The position numbers and the translations under genes were made by a program. Shown piece after piece: positions 26,488 through 35,351 of a stretch of DNA of 64,000 bases (its first letter is position 1; each line of letters opens with the position of its first letter). The notes under the pieces were generated by a model. That model was given only the letters and a program-made list of their open reading frames with translations. It made no database searches and was not told where the DNA came from. Source of the DNA: Thermohahella caldifontis (GTDB lineage Bacteria; Pseudomonadota; Gammaproteobacteria; Pseudomonadales; Oleiphilaceae); assembly GCF_041153465.1 (NCBI RefSeq), contig NZ_CP154858.1:2852001-2916000 (forward strand). The letters are read 5' to 3'.

Positions 26488-26918
26488 CAGCCCCCGATCT
26501 GTTTTTCCTTGATTTCCGCCAGGGTCTTGCAGTCAATGCACAGCGTGGCGGTGGGTCGTGCCTCAAGGCGACGGATGCCGATCTCGATGCCGCAGGAGTC
26601 GCAATAGCCGTAGTCGTCACGGTCAATGCGCTCGATGGTCTGGTCGATCTTCTTGATCAGCTTGCGCTCCCGGTCACGGGTGCGGAGCTCCAGGCTGAAT
26701 TCTTCTTCCTGGGTGGCCCGGTCACTGGGATCGGCGTAGTTGTTCGCCTCTTCCTTCAGATGCGAAACGGTCCGGTCCACTTCCTCCATCAGTTGCTGTT
26801 TCCAATCCATCAGAATCTTGCGGAAGTGAGCGCGCATCCGCTCGCTCATGTATTCCTCACCCTCTTCGGGTTCGTAGGGCGTAAACAATGTAAACTTGTC
26901 GAATCCTGCCTGTGGCAT
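26487..26918 (-). CDS. dksA: RNA polymerase-binding transcription factor DksA
   Basis: The 143-residue DksA enters the polymerase secondary channel and works with ppGpp, so it pairs functionally with spoT in this window. The coiled-coil tip DPSDRAT keeps the two key aspartates (DxxDxA), and the zinc finger CDSCG...CIDC is complete. I start at MPQAGFDKF (ATG at 26918); an in-frame ATG at 26930 would add MRQT. It heads the minus-strand dksA-gluQ-cbrX-cbrA-cbrB unit, matching Pseudomonas order. Confidence 0.94.
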   Translation of the reverse strand: MPQAGFDKFTLFTPYEPEEGEEYMSERMRAHFRKILMDWKQQLMEEVDRTVSHLKEEANNYADPSDRATQEEEFSLELRTRDRERKLIKKIDQTIERIDRDDYGYCDSCGIEIGIRRLEARPTATLCIDCKTLAEIKEKQIGG

Positions 26919-27085
26919 GGTCTGCCTCACTCTTTAACCTGAAGTTCAGTCTTGGCTTCTGAACGATTTTGTGTTGCCTTCCCTCAGTCAAGGCTGCGAA
27001 CATTAGCAGATTCTGTCTGACGGTGCTATCCCTGCCATTCACCGCGACTGAAACTGACTTATCCGAAGAGTGTAGATGTAAAGCC

Positions 27086-27811
27086 ATGACGACGCAAAGC
27101 CTCCTTTGGGCGTACACGCCGCCACTTGAACGGGGTCAATTGATCCGGCGCTACAAGCGGTTTCTCGCCGATATTGAAACCGAAAACGGCGAGACGCTGA
27201 CCATTCACTGCCCCAACACGGGATCGATGCGGGGGCTTGCGGAGCCCGGAACCGGCGTCTGGTACAGCGTGTCGGAAAATGCCAAACGAAAATATCCGAA
27301 TACCTGGGAGCTGGCGGAGCCCCGGCCCGGCGTGCTGGCCTGTGTGCATACCGGGCGCCCGAATCAGGTGCTCTGTGAGGCCCTGAGGCTCGGGCTCATC
27401 CCGCCCTTGCGTCACTATACACAGGTCAGGCCCGAAGTCACCTATGCGCCGGGTTGCCGGGCTGACGCGATGCTGAGTGCGGAAGGGCAGCCCGACGCCG
27501 TGGTGGAAATCAAGAATGTCACCCTGCTGGAAAAGGGGCAGGGATACTTTCCGGATGCCGTCAGTGTGCGTGCCCACAAGCATCTGGCCGCACTGGCAGA
27601 CGTGGCGCGTTCCGGCCGGCGAGCGGTATTGTTGTATGCCGTCAGCCACTCGGCCATCCACAGTGTGGCACCGGCGGTACATATCGATCCGGAATATGGC
27701 CGGGCACTTCAGTCTGCGCGTGCGGCCGGCGTGGAAGTGATGGCCTGGCGACTGGCACTGTCGGTGGCGGGGATCGGTCTGGGGGATCAGGTACCGGTGG
27801 TGGGCAGCTGA
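27086..27811 (+). CDS. sfsA: SfsA, sugar fermentation stimulation protein
   Basis: A 241-residue SfsA-family protein: RRYKRFLADIETENGETLTI, CPNTGSMRGLAEPG, and the nuclease-like core PGCRADAMLSAEGQPDAVVEIKN. In E. coli it was linked to maltose metabolism; the family has a PD-(D/E)xK-like fold, so a nuclease role is possible. I chose the ATG at 27086; longer frames upstream lack family similarity. It diverges from dksA, and its last 25 bp overlap the convergent Rieske gene. Confidence 0.9.
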   Translation: MTTQSLLWAYTPPLERGQLIRRYKRFLADIETENGETLTIHCPNTGSMRGLAEPGTGVWYSVSENAKRKYPNTWELAEPRPGVLACVHTGRPNQVLCEALRLGLIPPLRHYTQVRPEVTYAPGCRADAMLSAEGQPDAVVEIKNVTLLEKGQGYFPDAVSVRAHKHLAALADVARSGRRAVLLYAVSHSAIHSVAPAVHIDPEYGRALQSARAAGVEVMAWRLALSVAGIGLGDQVPVVGS

Positions 27812-28127
27812 ATGAGGATGTGGTTGCCCTGAAGCCTCACCGGCACGGACTGCAGCCGGTCACCCTGGCAGGGTCCGAAGATGCATTCGCCGGTGTCCGG
27901 GAGAAGAGGGCACCGTGCATGGTGCACTGCACATACTGGTGTTCAGGATCCCAGAACCGGTGAGGTTGCCAGTTCAGTTCCACGCCCTGATGCGGACACT
28001 GATTCAGCCACGCCCGGAGGCCCTTTGGTGTCCGGATGACAAACACGGACTGCCCGTCCAGCGTGCCTCCCCAGGCACCGGTCCCATCCAGGTCATCCAG
28101 CAGGCAGAGCTTGTGGTACTCACACAC
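27787..28127 (-). CDS. Rieske [2Fe-2S] ferredoxin-like protein (one-base frameshift near 27899)
   Basis: The GTG start at 28127 lies inside the stop region of the upstream cyclic-nucleotide-domain gene. The protein has the Rieske ligand pairs CPHQG and CTMHGALFS and would be 113 residues. The run of three G at 27899-27901 breaks the frame after ALFS; one extra base restores DTGECIFGPCQGDRLQSVPV and an end at 27787. Stand-alone Rieske proteins often serve as electron carriers to oxygenases or reductases; the partner is unknown. The overlap with the CNB gene suggests one regulated unit. Confidence 0.82.
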
Positions 28128-28917
28128 GGTCGGTTCTGGCTTGTCCGGCAAGTCTGCGGTTGAGTTCACCGATAATGCGTGCCAGATCCCGCATGACCTG
28201 CATGGCCGTGTCCGGGTGTGCGCCCAGGAGCGCCACAAACTGCTCTTCAGGCACGGCCATCACGGTGCAATCTTCCCGCGCCACCACGGTTGCCGTCCGG
28301 GGTGACTGCTGAATGGCGGCCAGAGTGCCGAACATTTCACCATCCCGTATGGTTCCGACCTCCACGCCATCCACCAGCACGGACGCGGAACCCCGCATCA
28401 TGGTATACACGTGCTCGATGGGATCATTCTGCTGGAGGATGGTATCGCCGGCTCTGAAGCGGATGAATCCGGCCTGAGGGCGATGCTGATCCTTGATGGT
28501 GTCGGTGTAGGCATGGGCAAACAGGGCGCAGACTGCAGTCAGGTAATCATTCCAGAGCCGGGTACGGCCAATGTCGGCGCTCAGCCACGCATGGAAGGCC
28601 TCGGTTTCGTAGCACATCAGTGATACGGCCTCCTCGGCGTGATAGGTCATCTCGTGCGAGTCGTGAAGCCCCTCGAAACCGAAGATGTCACCGGCCTGAT
28701 GAATGTAGCCCACCCGCCCGCCAAGCGCCGCGGTCACGGTCCCCGAACGCAGGACGATCACCTGGCCTTTGGGAATATGGTCCAGCAGTGCGGTCCCGGC
28801 CATGAAATCAAAGGCCAGGCCCTTGTCGGGCAGGGAGCGGGTGAGCGCCTGACAGGCCGTATTGGCCGCACGCAGCAGACCATTGACGGCAGGTGAATGT
28901 TCGCCCAGCAGATACAT
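28120..28917 (-). CDS. tandem cyclic-nucleotide-binding-domain protein without DNA-binding domain
   Basis: The 265-residue protein has two CNB-like modules. The first (about 37-115: GTALLDHIPKGQVIVLRSGT, GGRVGYIHQAGDIFGFEGLH) is recognisable; the second (about 150-240: FRAGDTILQQNDPIEHVYTM, GEMFGTLAAIQQSPRTATVV) looks close to Crp-family beta-roll domains. No helix-turn-helix follows, so it is not a Crp-type DNA binder. It is co-encoded with the Rieske protein (8 bp overlap). cyaA is in this window, but cAMP binding is only inferred. Confidence 0.8.
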   Translation of the reverse strand: MYLLGEHSPAVNGLLRAANTACQALTRSLPDKGLAFDFMAGTALLDHIPKGQVIVLRSGTVTAALGGRVGYIHQAGDIFGFEGLHDSHEMTYHAEEAVSLMCYETEAFHAWLSADIGRTRLWNDYLTAVCALFAHAYTDTIKDQHRPQAGFIRFRAGDTILQQNDPIEHVYTMMRGSASVLVDGVEVGTIRDGEMFGTLAAIQQSPRTATVVAREDCTVMAVPEEQFVALLGAHPDTAMQVMRDLARIIGELNRRLAGQARTDRV

Positions 28918-29021
28918 GGTGTTCCGATTCCCTTTCTGGAAGACGGTGGCTGTTTGAGGGGCCGGTCAGGCCCGTATCACCGAAGTATAGTGCACGGGCC
29001 GCGGGACGTCTGTTTCCGTTT

Positions 29022-30587
29022 TTAACCGAACTGGACGCCCAGACGCTCAGCCAGCACGTGAATGGCCTTCAGATCCTGTGTGTCCACGCTCAGACAATGC
29101 CGGTTCTCTTCTTCAGACAGGGCTTCCATGGCGGTTTTCTGCTTGCGGAAAACGTCCACATCCGCTTCGGCCGGATCCTCACCCCGTGCCTTGCGTTCGG
29201 TGAGCCATTTTTCGATCAGCGCCTCGGGTGCGGTGCAGCGTACCAGGACAAAGGGTACCGCCCGATCCTCGGCCACCTGCTCGATGGTTGCGCGCTCTGC
29301 CCGCCTCAGGTAGGTCGCATCGGCAATGACCGGATAGCCGCAGTCAAGCACCTGGCCTGCCAGTTCCGCCACCCGGTCGTAGGTTCTTTGAGTGGCTTCC
29401 GGGGTATAGATGTTCTTGCCCGCGGCCTGACTGTTGTCCCGCGGCGACAGCCCGAACAGGCGCTTGCGCTCCACGTCGGAACGGATGCGGATGGCGTGCA
29501 TGGTCTCCAGCAGTTCGCCGGAGACAGTGCTCTTGCCGGACCCGGAAAGACCGCACATGGCAATGCAGAATCGTTTCGGCAACTGCATGTAGCGCTCCGC
29601 CAGCTCGATATAGTTGGTGTAGCGAACCTCCAGCTCCCGTCGGGAATCCGGGCCGAGTTCCGGGTTGGCCAGCGTCAGCAGGGCAATCTTGCAGCGCACC
29701 ATGGCTCTGTAGGACTTGTAGAAGGCGAGAAGCTGCAGCCCCTCGTAATCGCCCGTTTGTTCGAGATAGCGGTTCAGCACGCGGCTGGCAAGGTCATCAC
29801 GGCCCCGGTCTTCCAGATCCATCAGCAGAAAGGCCAGATCACACCAGGTATCGGTCCAGCGGAAAGACTCATTGAACTCGATGCAGTCAAACAGGCGGAT
29901 ATGATTGTCCACGCAGGCCACATTGCCCAGATGCACATCGCCGTGGCATTCGCGGACAAATCCGCGCGCCTTGCGTCCGGCCATCAGCGGAGCCAGGCGC
30001 TCGAACGTGTCACGTGCCCAGGCGGCGATATTCTCCAGCCGGCGACGCTCCTGATCATCCTGCAGCAAGGGTGAAATCTGCTCGAAATTCTGCTGGACAG
30101 GAGCCCAGACCTCATCCGGATCACCAAAGCTCACGGACCCGTCCGCCACGCTGGCCGAGGCATGCAGGGCAGCGAGGGTATCGGCCAGCTCGTCCATCCA
30201 GCGGGGCATGTCGGGATGGTCAATCGGCACCTCATCCAGCACCTCGTCCGGGCGGAACTGCTTCATGCGGATGCCGTACTCGAAGGCATCGTCGCGGATG
30301 CCTTCATGAATCACCGGAGACTCCGGGGTGCCGCAGAAGCTCACGATGCACTCATACAGCTCGGGCGCCGTGCGGCGGTTGAGACGTACCTCCTCTTCGC
30401 AGTAGTATCGGCGTGCTTCAAGTGTGGTAAAGTTCAGAAACCCGAAATCCATGGGTTTCTTGATCTTGTAGGCGTGTGTGCCGGTCAGCAGTACCCACGA
30501 AATATGTGTTTCCACGCGCTGAACCGCTTCGGCGGGGTGGGGATAGACGGCCGGGTTTTCCAGCGCGCGAATCAACGTATTGTTCAA
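29022..30587 (-). CDS. fused aminoglycoside phosphotransferase-like / P-loop kinase protein
   Basis: The 521-residue protein fuses an APH-like domain (KIKKPMDFGFLNFTTLEARR, VRECHGDVHLGNVACVDN with catalytic HGD, RLFDCIEFNESFRWTDTWCD) to a C-terminal P-loop kinase (CGLSGSGKSTVSGELLE, then IRSDVERKRLF). NCBI describes this pairing as bifunctional aminoglycoside phosphotransferase/ATP-binding protein; the substrate is unknown and drug resistance is not implied. The start is a TTG at 30587 with AGGAA upstream. It is divergent from mrcB. Confidence 0.82.
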   Translation of the reverse strand: MNNTLIRALENPAVYPHPAEAVQRVETHISWVLLTGTHAYKIKKPMDFGFLNFTTLEARRYYCEEEVRLNRRTAPELYECIVSFCGTPESPVIHEGIRDDAFEYGIRMKQFRPDEVLDEVPIDHPDMPRWMDELADTLAALHASASVADGSVSFGDPDEVWAPVQQNFEQISPLLQDDQERRRLENIAAWARDTFERLAPLMAGRKARGFVRECHGDVHLGNVACVDNHIRLFDCIEFNESFRWTDTWCDLAFLLMDLEDRGRDDLASRVLNRYLEQTGDYEGLQLLAFYKSYRAMVRCKIALLTLANPELGPDSRRELEVRYTNYIELAERYMQLPKRFCIAMCGLSGSGKSTVSGELLETMHAIRIRSDVERKRLFGLSPRDNSQAAGKNIYTPEATQRTYDRVAELAGQVLDCGYPVIADATYLRRAERATIEQVAEDRAVPFVLVRCTAPEALIEKWLTERKARGEDPAEADVDVFRKQKTAMEALSEEENRHCLSVDTQDLKAIHVLAERLGVQFG

Positions 30588-30655
30588 AGGGTATTCCTCT
30601 TGCCTGAAATGGAAGTGTTCATGTTCTTGTTGTTGTCCGCGGGTATGATAAAGCC

Positions 30656-32956
30656 ATGACCCGCGCCCGTAAACGGAAGCGGCCCCAAAAGCCTGCCGGT
30701 AAAAACCGCAAGGTCCGCAAGCCGTCACCACGATGGGGACTGCGTGTCCTGCTCGTCACCCTGATCCTGTTACTGAGCTGGGTGGTCTGGCTGGACGTGA
30801 CCGTCCGCTCGCAGTTTGAAGGGCGGCGCTGGCAGGTCCCCGCCAGAATCTTTTCCAGTCCCCTGATGCTGTATGAAGGTGCAGCGCTCGCCACCGGGGA
30901 TCTGGAACAGTACCTGAAAGTACTGGGCTACGAGCGGTCCGGCGATCCCTCCGTGCCCGGGACCTGGCGTCGGTCGGGGAACAGCGTGGATCTTTATCTT
31001 CGCCCGTTCCGCTTCGAAGATGGGGACCAGCCCGCCAGGCGGATTCATCTTGAAGTCTCCGGCGGGCAGGTCGTGTCCCTGGACGCCGGAGGCCAGTCAC
31101 TGGTCCGGGTGGAGCCACTGGAAATCGGGCGTTTCTATCCCAGGTCCCGCGAGGATCGCATACTCGTCTCGCGCAGCGACTTGCCCGACACGCTGGTGCA
31201 GGCGCTTCTGCTCACGGAGGACCGGGACTTCTACACCCATTTCGGTATTTCCCTGAAGGGCATTGCCCGTGCGGCCTGGGCGAACATCACGGCGGGCCGG
31301 GTTGTGCAGGGCGGCAGCACGCTGACCCAGCAGCTGGTGAAGAACTTCTATCTGTCCTCGGAGCGCACCTTCTGGCGCAAGCTCAATGAAGTGGTCATGG
31401 CGCTACTGCTGGACGCCCACTATGACAAGGACACCATTCTCGAAGCCTATGCCAATGAAGTCTACCTGGGGCAATCCGGCAGCATTGCCGTGCACGGCTT
31501 TGGTCGGGCGAGCCTGTTCTGGTTCGGCAAGCCGCTGTCTGCCCTGACGCTGGAGCAGCAGGCGCTGCTGGTGGCAATGATCCGGGGGCCGGCCTACTAC
31601 CATCCCGCCCGGCACCCGGATCGGGCCAGGGCACGTCGTAACCGGGTCCTGGCATTGCTTGGCGAGGCCGGCATTGTGGCGCCGGAGGTCGTGCGCCAGG
31701 CCCAGTCCCGCCCACTGGGCATCACGCGCAATCCGCGCCTGACAGACAGCCTCTACCCGCATTACGTGCAACTCGTTCGCCGCCAGTTGCTCGAGTTTTA
31801 CCCGGAAGAGGTGCTGGAAAGCGAGGGGCTCAGAATTTTTACCCCGCTCAATCCCGCCCTTCAGGAGAGTGTCCAGCGATCCGTATCGGAGTTTGCCGGT
31901 CGCCGCAAAGGACTGCAGGGGGCGGTGGTCATGACGGAACGGGAGAGTGGCGAAGTGGTGGCCCTTGTTGGGGATGTCAGGAGGCAGATAGCTGGCTTCA
32001 ACCGGGCACTGGATGCCCAACGGCAGATCGGCTCGCTGATCAAGCCCTGGATACTGGTGACCGCACTCGCTGATCCCGGCAGATACACCCTTGCCACCCT
32101 CGTGGACGATACACCGTTCCGGCTTGAATTTGACGATGGACAAACCTGGTCACCGGAAAACTTCGATGGCAAGTCGCTGGGGCCCATTCTGCTGGAAGAG
32201 GCACTGGTGCGCTCGCGTAATCAGGCCATGGTCAGGGTGGGGCTGGATGTGGGCGTCAGCCGCGTTCTGGAGAGCATGCGCAGCGCCGGTCCCGAGATTC
32301 AGGTCAGGCCCTGGCCCGCTGTCCTGTTGGGTGCCGTACCCTTGTCTCCGCTGGACGTGGCCAGGCTGTATACGGCCATTGCGGCGGGTGGTGTCGCACC
32401 GCCGCTGCGCTCCATTCGGGCGGTCACGGACGCGCAAGGCAATTTGCTGCAATCCTTTGACTACAAGCCGCGTGCAGTCATTCCGCCGCGTGTGGCCTAT
32501 CTGATTCAGACCGCATTGCTGGATGTGATGCAACGGGGAACCGGCGCCTCAGCGTACAGAATCTTTCCGCGTGACTACTATGTCGCGGGCAAGACAGGGA
32601 CCACCAATGATGGCCGTGACAGCTGGTTTGCCGGTTACAATGGACGCTATCTGGGGGTCGTCTGGCTGGGACATGACGATAACCGGCCTACCGGACTGAC
32701 CGGCGCATCGGGGGCATTGCAGGTCTGGCTGGATGTGTATCGCCGGCTGCCGGCCGAGTCCTTCGTGATGGCCCAGCCGGAAGGGATCGAATGGGCCTGG
32801 GTGGACACGCGCACAGGAAAACGACTGGACGGTGAATGTGAGCACGGCATTCAACTGCCATTTATTGCAGGTTCGATGCCGCAGGAAACGGTGGCCTGTC
32901 AGTCGGGCAGGCGCTCGCTGGGGGGCTGGCTGAAACGATGGTTCGGAGGAGAATGA
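30656..32956 (+). CDS. mrcB: penicillin-binding protein 1B
   Basis: The 766-residue bifunctional peptidoglycan synthase has a basic cytosolic tail, one membrane helix (about 29-49), a GT51 glycosyltransferase with catalytic E188 (TEDRDFYTHFGIS; GGSTLTQQLVKNFYL) and a transpeptidase with S460-x-x-K463 (IGSLIKPW), SRN and K646-TG (AGKTGTTND). The UB2H region between helix and GT51 fits PBP1b, not PBP1a. A lipoprotein gene follows by 1 bp, possibly an LpoB-like partner. Confidence 0.95.
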   Translation: MTRARKRKRPQKPAGKNRKVRKPSPRWGLRVLLVTLILLLSWVVWLDVTVRSQFEGRRWQVPARIFSSPLMLYEGAALATGDLEQYLKVLGYERSGDPSVPGTWRRSGNSVDLYLRPFRFEDGDQPARRIHLEVSGGQVVSLDAGGQSLVRVEPLEIGRFYPRSREDRILVSRSDLPDTLVQALLLTEDRDFYTHFGISLKGIARAAWANITAGRVVQGGSTLTQQLVKNFYLSSERTFWRKLNEVVMALLLDAHYDKDTILEAYANEVYLGQSGSIAVHGFGRASLFWFGKPLSALTLEQQALLVAMIRGPAYYHPARHPDRARARRNRVLALLGEAGIVAPEVVRQAQSRPLGITRNPRLTDSLYPHYVQLVRRQLLEFYPEEVLESEGLRIFTPLNPALQESVQRSVSEFAGRRKGLQGAVVMTERESGEVVALVGDVRRQIAGFNRALDAQRQIGSLIKPWILVTALADPGRYTLATLVDDTPFRLEFDDGQTWSPENFDGKSLGPILLEEALVRSRNQAMVRVGLDVGVSRVLESMRSAGPEIQVRPWPAVLLGAVPLSPLDVARLYTAIAAGGVAPPLRSIRAVTDAQGNLLQSFDYKPRAVIPPRVAYLIQTALLDVMQRGTGASAYRIFPRDYYVAGKTGTTNDGRDSWFAGYNGRYLGVVWLGHDDNRPTGLTGASGALQVWLDVYRRLPAESFVMAQPEGIEWAWVDTRTGKRLDGECEHGIQLPFIAGSMPQETVACQSGRRSLGGWLKRWFGGE

Positions 32957-32957
32957 C

Positions 32958-33410
32958 GTGTTGAGCATCCATGATCGAAAAACAAGGGTGGGTGTGTACC
33001 TGGCGTTGGCGGTCAGCCTGGCAGCGTGCAGTGGCGGGCCGACACCCAGAGTGCAGTCGACGCCGCCCGAGCAGACCCAGGCAAGCCCGGCACCGCGGGG
33101 AGCGACCGGCTCGGCGCATATTGCCATGCAGGTGCAGCGGGTGAAGCCATTGCCCGCTGCAACCGCGTTGATTGCTCAGAGCCGGGTTGCCCTGCAGGAG
33201 GGTGCTGTTCAGCGTGCATGGCAGCTTGCCGAGCAGGCACAGCGGATCTCGCCCCAGGCAGCGGAAGTCTATCTCGTGATGGCCGAGGTGCGGCTGGCGG
33301 AGGGCAGCAAGGCACAGGCCCGCTACCTGCTTCAGAAGGCCAGGTCACTGGCGGGGCAGGATGCACGCCTGCTGGCCCGGATCGGGGACCTCAGCCAGCA
33401 GGCGCAATGA
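32958..33410 (+). CDS. TPR-like lipoprotein next to mrcB
   Basis: A 150-residue protein with lipobox LAACS (signal cut before Cys24), a Pro/Thr/Gln-rich linker and a helical TPR-like C-terminal part (AQSRVALQEGAVQRAWQLAE, AQARYLLQKARSL). The GTG start is 1 bp after the mrcB stop, so the two are coupled. Position suggests an outer-membrane activator of PBP1b similar in role to LpoA/LpoB or LpoP; that is inference, since no motif names it. It ends 2 bp from convergent hemL. Confidence 0.7.
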   Translation: MLSIHDRKTRVGVYLALAVSLAACSGGPTPRVQSTPPEQTQASPAPRGATGSAHIAMQVQRVKPLPAATALIAQSRVALQEGAVQRAWQLAEQAQRISPQAAEVYLVMAEVRLAEGSKAQARYLLQKARSLAGQDARLLARIGDLSQQAQ

Positions 33411-33412
33411 CG

Positions 33413-34693
33413 TCAGAGCGACTTCATCACCTTGCGTGCCGCTTCCAGTGTCCGGGCAATGTGTTCGTCCGTATGGGCACTGGAGACGAATCCGGCCTCG
33501 AAGGCGGACGGCGCGAGGTAGATGCCCTCGTTCAGCATGCCATGGAAGAATTTGCGGAACCGCTCCTGGTCGCACGCCATGACATCCTCATAGCGTGAGA
33601 CCCGGGGCTGATCGGTGAAGAACAGGCCGAACATGCCACCCACCTGCTGCGTTGTGAATGGAATGCCCGCCTCCCGCGCTGCAGCGCGGAGCCCCGAAGT
33701 CAGTGCCTCAACCCGGGCGGCCAGTTGTTCATGGAAGCCCGGTACGCTGATCAGGTTCAGCATGGTCAGTCCGGCACGCATGGCCAGCGGATTGCCGGAC
33801 AAGGTGCCTGCTTGGTAGACCGGGCCAAGCGGCGCGATGTGAGACATCACATCCTTGCGTCCGCCGAAGGCGCCGACGGGCAGGCCCGCACCGATGACCT
33901 TGCCCAGGGTGGTCAGATCCGGGGTGATGCCATAGAGTCCCTGGGCACAACTGGCGGCGACCCGGAAGCCGGTCATCACCTCGTCAAAGATCAGCAATGC
34001 ACCACTCTGGTCGCAGACCTCCCGCAGTGTTTCCAGAAATCCGGGCTCGGGAGGAATGCAGTTCATGTTTCCGGCAACCGGTTCCACGATCACGCAGGCC
34101 ACCGTATCGCCTTCCTTTGCAAAGAAATCGCGAACCTGAGCGGCATCATTATAGGTCAGCGTAATCGTATGCTCGGCAACGGATGCGGGTACACCCGGCG
34201 ATGTGGGCACGCCCAGGGTCAGCGCACCCGACCCGGCCTTGACCAGCAGGCTGTCGGCATGGCCGTGATAGCAGCCTTCGAACTTGACGATGCGGTCCCG
34301 GCCGGTGAAACCGCGTGCCAGACGGATGGCGCTCATGGTCGCTTCGGTACCCGAGTTGACCATGCGGACCATCTCGATGCCGGGAACCATCTCCACCACT
34401 TTCTCGGCCATCTCGATTTCGACCCGGGTCGGTGCACCATAGCCCACACCCTGTGTCAGCTGATCCTGAATCGCGGCAATGACCTCAGGATGGTTATGGC
34501 CCAGAATCATCGGGCCCCAGGAACCCACGTAATCGATATAGGCCTTGTCATCCTCATCATACAGGCAGGCACCCTCCGCGCGCCTGAAGAACACCGGGGT
34601 ACCCCCCACGCCCTTGAAGGCTCGTACGGGTGAATTGACACCGCCCGGAATGACCCGGCTGGCACGCTCAAACAATTGCTCGGAAATACTCAT
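33413..34693 (-). CDS. hemL: glutamate-1-semialdehyde 2,1-aminomutase
   Basis: The 426-residue PLP enzyme makes 5-aminolevulinate for haem. GGVNSPVRAFKGVGGTPVFF, DYVGSWGPMILGHNHP, RMVNSGTEATMSAIRLARGF and the PLP-lysine block TLGKVIGAGLPVGAFGG are canonical. Its ATG overlaps the thiE stop (TGATG), placing thiD-thiE-hemL on one transcript as in Pseudomonas. Confidence 0.96.
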   Translation of the reverse strand: MSISEQLFERASRVIPGGVNSPVRAFKGVGGTPVFFRRAEGACLYDEDDKAYIDYVGSWGPMILGHNHPEVIAAIQDQLTQGVGYGAPTRVEIEMAEKVVEMVPGIEMVRMVNSGTEATMSAIRLARGFTGRDRIVKFEGCYHGHADSLLVKAGSGALTLGVPTSPGVPASVAEHTITLTYNDAAQVRDFFAKEGDTVACVIVEPVAGNMNCIPPEPGFLETLREVCDQSGALLIFDEVMTGFRVAASCAQGLYGITPDLTTLGKVIGAGLPVGAFGGRKDVMSHIAPLGPVYQAGTLSGNPLAMRAGLTMLNLISVPGFHEQLAARVEALTSGLRAAAREAGIPFTTQQVGGMFGLFFTDQPRVSRYEDVMACDQERFRKFFHGMLNEGIYLAPSAFEAGFVSSAHTDEHIARTLEAARKVMKSL

Positions 34694-35351
34694 CAGGAAA
34701 CCTCTCCAAACCAGCTTTCAATTTCAGAAACAAATACCCCGGCACGCCTGCAGACCTCTTCGGCAGACGCAGCACCAAACAGCGCACCGGACACGACAAC
34801 CAGATCCGCCCCGGCTTCAAGCACCCGTCTCGTGCGCTCCGGCGTAATGCCTCCGATGGCCGCCACGGGGCACGCCAATGTCCGGCGGGCGGATCGCAAC
34901 ACGTCCAGGGAGGCGGGCGGTGCCTCCGGCTTGGTTGCGGACGGAAAAAGCGGCCGAATGCCACGTAGCTCGCCCCCTGCGCCACGGCAACCCTGGCCAG
35001 ACGGATATCATCATGGCAGGTGACGCCAATCATGGCGTCCGCCCCCAGTATCTGACGCGCCTCGTCTGCGTGCATGTCCTGCTGCCCCAGATGAACCCCG
35101 GCGGCTCCTGCCTGTCGGGCCGCGCTGACATCATCGTTGACCAGCAGCGGGACGCCATGCCGGACCGCCAGTGACTGTAGCGCCTGTGCCCGCTCAGTGC
35201 GGATGCCGTGCGTCGCGGTCTTGTCCCGATACTGCAGCAGTGCAATGCCCGATGCAAGGGCGGCTTCGGCGTATTCCAGCAGCCGTGCCGTGGAATGTCC
35301 TTGCGCATCAAGCAGGGCATACAGTCCCCGAAGCCGAATCAATCCTGCCAT
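34693..35351 (-). CDS. thiE: thiamine-phosphate synthase (one-base frameshift near 34945)
   Basis: ThiE couples HMP-PP and thiazole phosphate. The first part reads YALLDAQGHSTARLLEY, LLVNDDVSAARQAGAAGVHL, GQQDMHADEARQILGADAMI, VAFGRFF; the frame breaks in the run of five A on the plus strand (34945-34949) and another frame continues LACPVAAIGGITPERTRRVL and a GADLVVVSGALF end. One extra base restores 219 residues with the conserved GGITP phosphate site. Its start overlaps thiD, its stop overlaps hemL. Confidence 0.9.

Noticed and set aside
29022..30587. Aminoglycoside resistance gene
   Set aside because: The APH-like fold is widespread in housekeeping kinases; the fusion to a P-loop kinase and the chromosomal context do not support resistance.
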